Origin: 2-02-FULL-55-14 sp964473365
Lineage (GTDB): Bacteria > Bacteroidota > Ignavibacteria > UBA10030
Assembly: GCA_964473365.1 (NCBI GenBank)
Contig: CAYYOV010000004.1
Location: forward strand, 1 to 64,000
Reading direction: 5' to 3'
Length of the DNA: 64,000 nucleotides
Position 1 is the stretch's first letter; every line of letters begins with the position of its first letter. The notes beneath the pieces are model-generated. The model was not told the DNA's origin and did no database searches. It saw nothing but the letters and a program-made list of their open reading frames with translations. Positions 17,511 to 25,387 of the stretch are shown one piece after another. Both the position numbers and the translations under genes were made by a program.

Positions 17511-18620
17511 CTAGAGGGAATGAACGGGATTCGTCGAAACGCGGGAGAGGTCGACGGTCAGCGTCTGTCGACGTTCCGCGGCCGAGCGCCGGATGAATTC
17601 GGCGAGCGGACGGAGAATGACCTGTTCGGTCTCGCCATGTCCGGCATCGATAAGACCGAAGCCGTCTGGTAGACCGTGGAACGCATGATACTTGACGTCA
17701 GCGGTAACGAACGCGTCCGCTCCGGATCGGATCGCGTCGGCGACCAGATCAGAACCTGCACCGCCACACACGGCGATACGCTGAACGCCTGCTTTCGGAT
17801 CGCCGGCAAAACGGATCGCTCCGGCACGCAGACGTCTCCGGACGAGCGCCACAAACGCCCGCAGAGCGATCCTTCGCGGAAGCATACCGATCGCACCCAT
17901 GCCGTGGTTCATGTCCGGCGTTTCAACGGGATACAGATCGTACGCCATCTCATCGTACGGATGCACGGCCCGGACCCGGGCAAGCGCGTCCGTGACGAGA
18001 GACTTCGGAACGATCGCTTCGAGTCGTACCTCATCTGCCGACTCCCGCCGGCCCCGTGCTCCAAGGAATGGTCGCGCCTTCTGTGACGCTTTAAATGTTC
18101 CAACGCCCGGCGCGCCAAAGGTGCAATGCGAGTACTCGCCGATCACGCCGGCACCGGACGCCGCCAGCGCGTCAATGACCCCAGATTCATGCCCGACCGG
18201 AACGAACACCACGAATTTCTGGAGGATCCCGCGGAGTGGAGTCAGGAATCGGACGTCGCGTAACCCCAACACGCGACCGAGCGTCATGCTGACGCCGTTC
18301 GGGGCGAAATCCAGGTTTGTGTGGGCCGCGTACACGGAGATCTTCCGTTCGGCCAGCTGCAACGCCATTGCGCCGGTCGGCTCATCCGAAACGATCGCCT
18401 TCGGCGGACGAAAGAACAACGGATGATGCGTGACGATCAGATCCCACCGCCGCCGAACGGCTTCCCGAACGACCTCGGGTGTGACCTCGAGTGCCACGCC
18501 GACACGCCGCACGGCGCGATTTCGGTTGCCGATCTGCAACCCGACATTGTCCTGGTCCCAGGCGGACCAGCGCGGGGCCCAGGATTCGATGGCCGATGCG
18601 ATATCGTGGAGACGTAACAT
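17511..18620 (-). CDS. Nif3-like dinuclear metal center protein
   Basis: Member of the NIF3/YbgI family, hexameric toroids with a two-metal site. Metal-binding parts visible are THHPLFFRPPKA, AAHTNLDFAPNGVSM and the C-terminal GLIDAGHGETEQ. A PII-like inserted domain (KFVVFVPVGHESGVIDALA onward, about residues 120-220) makes this the long 369-aa form. MLRLHDIASAIESWAP at 18620 is the conserved N-terminus; the longer frame to 18656 crosses a strong hairpin. Function is debated in the family. The start lies nine bases beyond that 12-bp hairpin and lacks a Shine-Dalgarno. Confidence 0.92.
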   Translation of the reverse strand: MLRLHDIASAIESWAPRWSAWDQDNVGLQIGNRNRAVRRVGVALEVTPEVVREAVRRRWDLIVTHHPLFFRPPKAIVSDEPTGAMALQLAERKISVYAAHTNLDFAPNGVSMTLGRVLGLRDVRFLTPLRGILQKFVVFVPVGHESGVIDALAASGAGVIGEYSHCTFGAPGVGTFKASQKARPFLGARGRRESADEVRLEAIVPKSLVTDALARVRAVHPYDEMAYDLYPVETPDMNHGMGAIGMLPRRIALRAFVALVRRRLRAGAIRFAGDPKAGVQRIAVCGGAGSDLVADAIRSGADAFVTADVKYHAFHGLPDGFGLIDAGHGETEQVILRPLAEFIRRSAAERRQTLTVDLSRVSTNPVHSL

Positions 18621-18628
18621 ATAAACGA

Positions 18629-18658
18629 CCGTGTCCCGCCTGGAGGGGCGGGACACGG
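18629..18658 (-). terminator. Strong hairpin just upstream of nif3 (terminator or translational control)
   Basis: Perfect 12-bp stem CCGTGTCCCGCC / GGCGGGACACGG with a six-base loop. On the minus strand it is followed by TCGTTTAT and then the nif3 ATG. The T-tract is poor, so a translation or attenuation role is as likely as termination. Confidence 0.5.
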
Positions 18659-18663
18659 GGGAG

Positions 18664-18732
18664 TCACTTGTCAGGGTTTTCGGAGGTCAAGAACTTCGGG
18701 TGCCGGTAGGCGTAACAGTTCCGGATGCGCAT
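18664..18732 (-). CDS. Possible 22-aa leader peptide
   Basis: Short frame starting MRIRNCYAYRHPKF and ending at TGA five bases before the nif3 hairpin. An AGGAGG occurs upstream, but 17 bases from the ATG, farther than usual. The two other frames are also fairly open here, so coding is doubtful. Its position between the REC-DHp gene and a strong hairpin is what a leader peptide/attenuator would show. Confidence 0.2.
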   Translation of the reverse strand: MRIRNCYAYRHPKFLTSENPDK

Positions 18733-18792
18733 TGCGGTAGATCGCTCAACCTCCTGTGTGAAGGTACAGCATAGCCAAAAATCCGCGGAAAA

Positions 18793-19491
18793 TCAATGTC
18801 CGCTCCTTTGGTCTTTGGTCCCGTGGAAATCGATCCGTTCGAAATTGAGGTCCCGCATTCGAACGATCTCCTTCTCGACCTTCTTGAAATTTACCTCGAA
18901 TTGTTCCAGCAGGTCGATATCGGCAGGGGCCTGGATGCCTCGGTGGACAAGGTCGGCGCTGATCTTGATGGCCGCCAGGGGATTGTTGAACTCATGGCAG
19001 ACGGTTACCACGAGTTCCTTGATCGCCTGCGCCCGCGTTTCTGCCATGCGCATCCGCTTTTCCACGGCCCGCAATTGTTTGCGGGTCCTGACCCTGTCGA
19101 GCACTGTCACGATGGCCTTGGGAAGCTGCGATTCTGCAAGGTCCTCTTTGATGATGTAGTCTTCGACGCCCAGCCGCATGGCATCAATCGCGAGGTTGAC
19201 ATCGCGAACACCGGTCAGGAAGATGATTGGGATCGTGTTCTGGACTCGATCGAGCTGGAGACAGAACTCGAGGCCGTTACCGTCAGGGAAATTGTAGTCC
19301 GTGAGGATGACGTCGAAGGAGGGATGTTCGGCCAGCGTCGCCAGGGCATCCTGGATCGATGTCTTCACCGTGAGCTCGAACGTCCGATCGGAGAAGCGCT
19401 GGAGATGATGCTGGATGAGGCGTCCGAACAAAGGGTCGTCATCCACGGCCAGGACCGAGATCGGTCGGGGTGTTGAGGGTGATTCTTGCAT
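18793..19491 (-). CDS. Response regulator with C-terminal DHp (HisKA-like) segment and no ATPase domain
   Basis: Two-component signalling protein. The N-terminal receiver domain (about residues 8-130) has the acidic pocket in LAVDDDPLF, the phospho-Asp in ILTDYNFPDG, the Thr in FLTG and the Lys in YIIKED. A helical linker leads to an H-box, VVTVCHEFNNPLAAIKIS, the dimerisation/phosphoacceptor helix of histidine kinases. The protein then ends about 60 residues later, with no N, G1 or G2 boxes of a HATPase domain. The start at 19491 (MQESPSTPRP) is preferred to 19530. It is divergent from a CheY-like gene. It may pass phosphate or act as an adaptor; 232 aa. Confidence 0.8.
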   Translation of the reverse strand: MQESPSTPRPISVLAVDDDPLFGRLIQHHLQRFSDRTFELTVKTSIQDALATLAEHPSFDVILTDYNFPDGNGLEFCLQLDRVQNTIPIIFLTGVRDVNLAIDAMRLGVEDYIIKEDLAESQLPKAIVTVLDRVRTRKQLRAVEKRMRMAETRAQAIKELVVTVCHEFNNPLAAIKISADLVHRGIQAPADIDLLEQFEVNFKKVEKEIVRMRDLNFERIDFHGTKDQRSGH

Positions 19492-19547
19492 ACGGGAAAG
19501 CACGGTACGAGAAGATCCTGTTAATTCCAACCCCCTCGACGCCTCGG

Positions 19548-19576
19548 TTGCTTTTCGGGACGATTCTTTCTAAGTT
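19548..19576 (+). promoter_or_regulatory. Promoter for the CheY-like gene
   Basis: TTGCTT, 17-base spacer, TAAGTT, 55 bases upstream of the start; it fits the TTGnnn-N17-TAnnTT pattern repeated in this window. Confidence 0.5.
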
Positions 19577-19631
19577 CGCGAACACCTGTTGAGTCGCCCC
19601 GCATTGATAACAGTGGGGCAGGAGAGGCCGC

Positions 19632-20003
19632 ATGCCCGCAAAGAACCGCATCTTGGTCGTTGATGACGAGGACGCCCTTCGCACCGTCCTGAGTTCCGAA
19701 CTGGAGGGTGAGGGCTACCATGTCCGGAGCGCCGCTGATGGCCAGGAGGCCATCAACGTCCTTGGAAGCCAGGAGTTCGACCTGATCCTCCTGGATATCA
19801 AGATGCCCAATGTAGACGGTTTCGAGGTCCTCAAGTTCGTCAAAGAACGCATTCCGAAGACCAAGGTCGTGATGCTTACTGGTTTCGCCGACCTGAAGAA
19901 CGCGATTGAGTCAAAAAAACTCGGAGCCGAAGACTTCGTTAGCAAACCGTACGACCTGGTGGACCTCCTGACGACGGTTGAGCGCGTCCTGACCACCGTC
20001 TGA
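19632..20003 (+). CDS. CheY-like single-domain response regulator
   Basis: Stand-alone receiver domain of 123 aa. The phosphorylation site is complete: acidic pair in LVVDDEDALR, phospho-Asp in LILLDIKMPNVDG, Thr in VVMLTGFAD and Lys in FVSKPYD. No output domain. AGGAGA precedes the ATG. An NtrC-type regulator follows after 19 bases and probably shares the transcript, while the REC-DHp gene diverges. No complete kinase is nearby, so the phosphate donor is unknown. Confidence 0.92.
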   Translation: MPAKNRILVVDDEDALRTVLSSELEGEGYHVRSAADGQEAINVLGSQEFDLILLDIKMPNVDGFEVLKFVKERIPKTKVVMLTGFADLKNAIESKKLGAEDFVSKPYDLVDLLTTVERVLTTV

Positions 20004-20022
20004 TCGGCGGCCGCCTCTCCCC

Positions 20023-21378
20023 ATGGCCGCGACGATCCACATCCTCATCGTTGACGACGAAGAGTCCGTCACCTACCTCCTTCAGACCGAGTTTCAAGAG
20101 TATCCAGAGTTCAGCGTCGTCACCGCGTCGAACGGCGTCGACGCCATGAATCTCGTCCGTGCACAGGTCTTCGACGTCGCCCTCCTGGACATCCGCATGC
20201 CTCGCGTGACCGGGCTCGAGGTGCTCCGGTTCATCAAAGAACACAGCCCGACGACGCAGGTGATCATGCTCACGGCCCAGGCAGACGTGAAAAATGCCGT
20301 CGAAGCCACTCGCCTGGGTGCATACGACTTTCTCAGCAAGCCGTATGATTTCGACGTCCTCATGGCGACGGTGCGCCGGGCGATCGAGCATCGGCAACTC
20401 CTCATCGAGAAGGAGGTCAACGCGGGGTCTCGACCGGTCGATCTCATCGGTTCAAGCAAGATCTTCCAGGACGTGGTCGGATATGCCCGCAAGCTCGCGG
20501 CCAGCGATTCTGTCGTCCTCATCCAGGGGGAGAGCGGCACCGGCAAGGAGTTGTTCGCGCAGCTGATACACCGCGAAAGCCCCCGTCGTGATCAGCCGTT
20601 CGTGGCGGTCAACTGCGCAGCAATGCCCGACCAACTGCTCGAGAGCGAGCTCTTCGGGCATGAAAAAGGGGCGTTCACAAGCGCCATCAAGACCAAGCAG
20701 GGATTGGTGGAAGTGGCCAACGGAGGCACTCTCTTTCTGGATGAGGTGGGGGATATCAGCCCGCTCGTCCAGCCGAAGCTGCTGCGTTTCCTGGAAACAG
20801 GCGAATTCAGACGCGTCGGCGGCACCGATGCCCGTACCGTCGATGTTCGAGTCGTGTCGGCGACCAACAAAAATCTGAGTGACGAAGTCAAGGCCGGCCG
20901 TTTCCGTGACGACCTTCTCTATCGGTTGAATGTTGTGGGTCTCCGATTGCCTCCGCTGCGCGAACACAAAGAAGATATTCCGCTTCTGGTGTCCCATTTC
21001 CTCCACCGCAAATCTCGGTCGAAGACACTGAGCCCTGAAGCCTTCGAGGTGCTGGGCCGCTACGACTGGCCCGGCAACGTGCGCGAACTCGAACATGTGA
21101 TCGAAGGGGCCGTCGCGCTCGCACACAGCGATCTGATCGAATCTTCCGACCTCTGGATGAATGTTGGCCTCCGTACCGATACTGCGCCACCGGCACGCGA
21201 AGCGCCTTCGCCTGGTCCGATGGCCTCGCTTGAGGACGTCGAGGCGGAACATATCGAGCGCGTGTTGCGGGCAAACGATTGGAACCGAACGCGGTCAGCC
21301 GAGATCCTGGGTATCACCCCCAAGACCCTCTATTTGAAGATCAAGCGATACGGGATCCGCGTTCCCGCGGAAGCATAG
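20023..21378 (+). CDS. Sigma-54-dependent response regulator (NtrC family)
   Basis: Transcription activator with receiver (residues 1-120, phospho-Asp in ALLDIRMPRVTG), AAA+ domain (Walker A GESGTGKELFAQLI, Walker B GGTLFLDEVGD) and a Fis-type helix-turn-helix at the end (TRSAEILGITPKTLYLKIKR). The sigma-54 contact loop reads GAFTSA rather than the consensus GAFTGA. 451 aa, full length. It follows the CheY-like gene by 19 bases; a terminator with a T7 tract lies 77 bases beyond the stop. Targets cannot be told from the sequence. Confidence 0.93.
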   Translation: MAATIHILIVDDEESVTYLLQTEFQEYPEFSVVTASNGVDAMNLVRAQVFDVALLDIRMPRVTGLEVLRFIKEHSPTTQVIMLTAQADVKNAVEATRLGAYDFLSKPYDFDVLMATVRRAIEHRQLLIEKEVNAGSRPVDLIGSSKIFQDVVGYARKLAASDSVVLIQGESGTGKELFAQLIHRESPRRDQPFVAVNCAAMPDQLLESELFGHEKGAFTSAIKTKQGLVEVANGGTLFLDEVGDISPLVQPKLLRFLETGEFRRVGGTDARTVDVRVVSATNKNLSDEVKAGRFRDDLLYRLNVVGLRLPPLREHKEDIPLLVSHFLHRKSRSKTLSPEAFEVLGRYDWPGNVRELEHVIEGAVALAHSDLIESSDLWMNVGLRTDTAPPAREAPSPGPMASLEDVEAEHIERVLRANDWNRTRSAEILGITPKTLYLKIKRYGIRVPAEA

Positions 21379-21454
21379 AGTGAAACTTTTTCGGGTCTTC
21401 TGCGTCTATTAGCTCGGGAACATTCTTTCCCCTCGTTCCCCGAATCTCCTTCTA

Positions 21455-21511
21455 GGGAGCCAGTGATCGGATGCTCGTGGTGGGGTGGTCCGAAAAGCTG
21501 GCTCTTTTTTT
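21455..21511 (+). terminator. Intrinsic terminator after the NtrC-type gene
   Basis: Outer stem GAGCCAG / CTGGCTC and inner stem TCGGAT / GTCCGA (one G-U), followed by seven T. The loop is large (15 bases), but the outer stem and T-run are convincing. Confidence 0.75.
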
Positions 21512-21549
21512 GTACACCCTCCCCGATCCTTCCGTTTCGGCCCAATTCC

Positions 21550-21578
21550 TTGTTTTTCAGCACATCTTTCGGTAGGTT
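21550..21578 (+). promoter_or_regulatory. Promoter for the glutaryl-CoA dehydrogenase gene
   Basis: TTGTTT, 17-base spacer, TAGGTT followed by TTG, 74 bases before the start. It closely matches the other predicted promoters in the window. Confidence 0.55.
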
Positions 21579-21652
21579 TTGGTCCAAATCGCATGCAAAC
21601 GGGAATTTTCTTCCCGTCGTTCACACCCCTTTGACCCTCCGAAGGTTCTTCC

Positions 21653-22822
21653 ATGGCTCGATTTCAGGGCGTAGACTACTTTATGCTGGATGGGCTCCTT
21701 TCTGAAGAGGAGCGAATGGTGCGGGATACCGTCCGAGCGTTCGTCGACGATGAAGTCCTCCCCATCATTGAGAAACACTATCGGGAGGGGACTTTTCCCA
21801 CGCCCTTGGTTGGCAAGATGGCCGAGTTAGGGTTGTTCGGGACCACTCTTCCGGCGAAGTACGGCTGCGCCGAGATGAACAATGTGGCCTACGGATTGGT
21901 CATGCAGGAACTGGAGCGTGGAGACAGCGGCGTCCGTTCGTTCGCGTCGGTCCAAAGCGGGTTGGTGATGTATCCGATCTTTGCCTTTGGTTCCGAGGAT
22001 CAAAAAGACCGTTGGCTGCCTGCGTTGGCAAAGGGTGAGAAGATCGGTTGTTTTGGTCTGACCGAACCCGACTACGGATCCAACCCCGGCGGAATGGTGA
22101 CACGCGCTGCCCGCAAGGACGGTGGTTTCGTGTTGAACGGAGCCAAGATGTGGATCACGAACGGCACCATCGCTGATGTTGCTGTGGTGTGGGCCAAGCT
22201 CGACGGGGAGGTCCGCGGCTTCCTCGTGGAAAAAGGGACGAAGGGCTTCACAGCCCCAGAGATGAAGGGAAAGCACTCGCTCCGCGCTTCGGTTACGTCC
22301 GAGCTGGTGTTCCAAGACTGCTGGATCCCGGAATCCAATATCCTTCCAAACATCAAAGGCCTCAAGGGGCCCCTGATGTGCCTCAGCCAGGCCCGCTACG
22401 GGATCGCATGGGGGGCTATCGGTTCAGCCATGGCCACATACGACGCCGCATTGAACTATGCGAAGTCGCGCATCCAGTTCGACAAGCCTATCGCCTCGTT
22501 TCAGCTCATCCAGGAAAAGCTCGTACACATGGTGAATGAGATCACGAAAGGGCAGCTCCTCGCGCTTCAGCTTGGGCGCTTGAAGGATGCCGGCACAGTG
22601 AAGTTCACCCAGATCTCGCTGGCGAAGCGGAACAACGTCTATCATGCACTCGAGATCGCCCGCATGGCCCGCGAGATCCTCGGCGCGAACGGCATTCTCG
22701 ATGAATATCCGGTCATGCGTCACGCGAACAACCTCGAATCCGTCAAGACCTACGAGGGGACGCACGAGATGCATACCCTCATTGTCGGCGAAGACATCAC
22801 AGGCATCGCTGCCTTCCATTGA
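21653..22822 (+). CDS. Acyl-CoA dehydrogenase, glutaryl-CoA dehydrogenase type
   Basis: FAD enzyme, most likely oxidising (and decarboxylating) glutaryl-CoA to crotonyl-CoA in lysine/tryptophan catabolism. Blocks resembling human GCDH are evident: RSFASVQSGLVMYPIFAFGS, CFGLTEPDYGSNPGGM, LSQARYGIAWGAIGSA, and the end NLESVKTYEGTHEMHTLIVG containing the catalytic Glu. 389 aa matches the mature enzyme. The rest of the pathway is not in the window. guaB starts eight bases downstream. The substrate call rests on remembered family blocks. Confidence 0.85.
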   Translation: MARFQGVDYFMLDGLLSEEERMVRDTVRAFVDDEVLPIIEKHYREGTFPTPLVGKMAELGLFGTTLPAKYGCAEMNNVAYGLVMQELERGDSGVRSFASVQSGLVMYPIFAFGSEDQKDRWLPALAKGEKIGCFGLTEPDYGSNPGGMVTRAARKDGGFVLNGAKMWITNGTIADVAVVWAKLDGEVRGFLVEKGTKGFTAPEMKGKHSLRASVTSELVFQDCWIPESNILPNIKGLKGPLMCLSQARYGIAWGAIGSAMATYDAALNYAKSRIQFDKPIASFQLIQEKLVHMVNEITKGQLLALQLGRLKDAGTVKFTQISLAKRNNVYHALEIARMAREILGANGILDEYPVMRHANNLESVKTYEGTHEMHTLIVGEDITGIAAFH

Positions 22823-22829
22823 GACTCCC

Positions 22830-24293
22830 GTGAAGACCCATCCCAAGATCCTCGGCGAAGCGATCACGTTCGACGACGTCCTGCTCGTCCCGGCGCCATC
22901 CGATGTGCTTCCGCGTGACGCCAATACCTCGACTCGGCTCACCGCGCGCATCACGCTGAATGTTCCGTTGCTCAGCGCCGCGATGGATACCGTCACAGAA
23001 TCGGAGATGGCGATCGCGTTGGCCCGTGAAGGCGGGATCGGTATCCTGCACAAGAATATGACGATCGAGCGTCAGGCGGACGAGGTCGACAAAGTGAAGC
23101 GGTCAGAGAGCGGCATGATCCAGAAGCCGATCGTGCTCTCGCCTGAGCAGACGATCCGTGAAGCGCTCGAAGTCATGCGCAAGTACAGCATCTCCGGCAT
23201 TCCGATCGTTCGTGACGAACATCTGGTCGGCATTCTGACCAATCGCGACCTGCGGTTCCAGCCGAATGTGGACCAGCGCATCGAGCAGGTGATGACATCG
23301 GAGGGCCTCATCACCGCGCCCGTCGGAACGACGCTCGAAGAGGCTGAGAAGATTCTCCAGAAGAACCGGATCGAAAAATTGCCGGTGCTCGACAAGCAGG
23401 GTCGTCTAAGGGGCCTGCTGACCTTCAAAGACATCCAGAAGAAGAAGCGACATCCGCACGCCTGCAAAGATGGACTCGGTCGTCTCCGTGTCGGCGCAGC
23501 GGTCGGTGTCACGCCTGATACGCTCGACCGCGTGCAGGCGCTCGTGGCGGCCGGGGTCGACGTGGTCATTATCGATACGGCGCACGGACACTCGAAAGGT
23601 GTGTTGGAGATGGTGAAGCGTGTGCGCAAAGCCGTGTCGGTCGACCTGATCGCCGGCAATGTTGCCACGGCCGACGGTACGCGCGCGCTCATCAAAGCCG
23701 GGGCGGACGGCGTCAAGGTCGGCATCGGTCCTGGGTCGATCTGCACGACCCGCGTGGTAGCCGGGGTCGGGGTTCCACAGATCACGGCGATCCTCGAATG
23801 TTCGACGGAGGCACATAAGGCCCGCATCCCCATCATTGCTGACGGCGGGATCAAGCAGACGGGTGACATTCCGAAGGCCCTGGCAGCAGGGGCAGATTCG
23901 ATCATGATTGGCGGGCTGTTTGCGGGCGTCGAAGAGAGCCCCGGCGAGACCGTGCTGTATGAGGGTCGCAGCTACAAGGTCTATCGCGGCATGGGCTCGC
24001 TCGGAGCCATGAAGGCGGGCAGCAGCGATCGGTATTTCCAGGATGTCGAGGACGGCCTCCCGAAGCTCGTTCCGGAAGGGATCGAAGGTCGCGTGCCGTT
24101 CAAGGGTTCGCTCGCCGATACGGTCTACCAGATGATCGGAGGGCTTCGTTCGGCAATGGGCTACTGCGGGTGCCGGACGATCCCAGAGCTCCAGCAGAAG
24201 GCCCGCTTCGTCCGCATGAGCGAGGCCGGCCTGCGAGAAAGCCATCCCCATAGCATCGCCATCACGAAAGACGCACCGAACTACCACCACTGA
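22830..24293 (+). CDS. guaB: IMP dehydrogenase
   Basis: Oxidises IMP to XMP, the first committed step of GMP synthesis. The start is the GTG at 22830 (VKTHPKILGEAITFDDVLLV); the longer frame from 22644 overlaps the dehydrogenase gene and is not conserved. The TIM barrel is interrupted by a two-CBS regulatory insert (about residues 95-205). The catalytic loop GPGSICTTRVVAGVG holds the active Cys, and the flap region RYFQDVEDGLPKLVPEGIEG is intact. 487 aa. It lies only eight bases after the dehydrogenase; no strong Shine-Dalgarno is seen. Confidence 0.96.
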   Translation: MKTHPKILGEAITFDDVLLVPAPSDVLPRDANTSTRLTARITLNVPLLSAAMDTVTESEMAIALAREGGIGILHKNMTIERQADEVDKVKRSESGMIQKPIVLSPEQTIREALEVMRKYSISGIPIVRDEHLVGILTNRDLRFQPNVDQRIEQVMTSEGLITAPVGTTLEEAEKILQKNRIEKLPVLDKQGRLRGLLTFKDIQKKKRHPHACKDGLGRLRVGAAVGVTPDTLDRVQALVAAGVDVVIIDTAHGHSKGVLEMVKRVRKAVSVDLIAGNVATADGTRALIKAGADGVKVGIGPGSICTTRVVAGVGVPQITAILECSTEAHKARIPIIADGGIKQTGDIPKALAAGADSIMIGGLFAGVEESPGETVLYEGRSYKVYRGMGSLGAMKAGSSDRYFQDVEDGLPKLVPEGIEGRVPFKGSLADTVYQMIGGLRSAMGYCGCRTIPELQQKARFVRMSEAGLRESHPHSIAITKDAPNYHH

Positions 24294-24302
24294 CCGGTCT
24301 GC

Positions 24303-25373
24303 ATGATCCGCCGCCGGCTCGACGACGTCCGTCGCCTTCTCGTTGCGCGTCGACTGGACGCGCTGGTTGTCTCCCACCTTCCGCACATGCGGTACCTGTG
24401 CGGATTCTCCGGTTCGAACGGCCTCCTGATCATCAGCCGAACGCGGGCACTGTTCGCGACGGATGGACGCTACGCAGAGCAGGTGAAGCTTGAGGTGGAT
24501 GGACCCCGCGTCGTGGTCGGGGCCGGTCCGCTGATCGACCTGCTCGCGCCACACCTGCGTTTTCGGCGCGGCACGGTGATCGGATTCGATCCCGACCAGA
24601 CTTCCGTCGCGACGCTTTCACGTTTTCGTTCCGCCCTCCATCGTTCGACCTTCCGTGCCGTGCCTGGTGTGCTCGACCCGTTGGTCTCCGTGAAGGATGA
24701 GGAGGAGATCGCGTCGATCCGCGAAGCCATCGCGATCAGCGAGCGGGTCTGGGATGAGATCCTTCCCATGATCATCCCTGGCGTCCGCGAATCTGAGATC
24801 GCGGCCCGTATCAGCTACCTCCACCGACTGAACGGCGCCGATGGTGACGGCTTTGAGCCGATCGTGGCCAGCGGCCCCCGGGGTGCCTTGCCTCATGCCC
24901 GCGCCAGCGAACGACGCATCCGCAGGGGCGAGCTCGTGACGATCGACTTTGGATGCCGATGGCAGGGATATCACAGCGACATCACGCGCACGGTCGCCGT
25001 GGGACGTCCTGCCCCTGAATTGAGGCGACTCTATCGTGCCGTACTCGATGCCCAGCTTGCTTCCCTGCTGATGGTCCGTGCCGGCGTCGAGGCACGTGCG
25101 GTGGATGCGGAGGCGCGGCGGGTCCTCCGGTCGCATCGGTTGCAGCAGCATTTCCGCCATTCTCTGGGTCATGGACTCGGCCTGCAGATTCACGAACAGC
25201 CGAGACTTGCACCCATCAGCAACGATATTCTCCGGGATGGACAGGTGGTGACCGTGGAGCCCGGCGTCTACGTGCCAGGTCTCGGCGGCGTGCGCATCGA
25301 AGATGATGTCGTTGTGCGCCCTCATGGCCGCGACCTGCTGACATCGATCCCCAAAGAGCTGTTGGTGCTCTAA
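24303..25373 (+). CDS. M24-family aminopeptidase (Xaa-Pro aminopeptidase-like)
   Basis: Dimetal exopeptidase that probably releases N-terminal residues ahead of proline. The N-terminal creatinase-like domain (residues 1-125, with SHLPHMRYLCGFSGSNG) precedes the pita-bread domain. All five metal ligands can be placed: Asp in VTIDFGC, Asp in YHSDITRT, His in SLGHGLGLQ, Glu in VTVEPGVY and Glu in VRIEDDVVV. 356 aa, the usual PepQ/PapA-like size. It lies nine bases downstream of guaB and 14 upstream of the glycosyltransferase. The exact specificity is inferred. Confidence 0.9.
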   Translation: MIRRRLDDVRRLLVARRLDALVVSHLPHMRYLCGFSGSNGLLIISRTRALFATDGRYAEQVKLEVDGPRVVVGAGPLIDLLAPHLRFRRGTVIGFDPDQTSVATLSRFRSALHRSTFRAVPGVLDPLVSVKDEEEIASIREAIAISERVWDEILPMIIPGVRESEIAARISYLHRLNGADGDGFEPIVASGPRGALPHARASERRIRRGELVTIDFGCRWQGYHSDITRTVAVGRPAPELRRLYRAVLDAQLASLLMVRAGVEARAVDAEARRVLRSHRLQQHFRHSLGHGLGLQIHEQPRLAPISNDILRDGQVVTVEPGVYVPGLGGVRIEDDVVVRPHGRDLLTSIPKELLVL

Positions 25374-25387
25374 GACCTGACCTGCCG

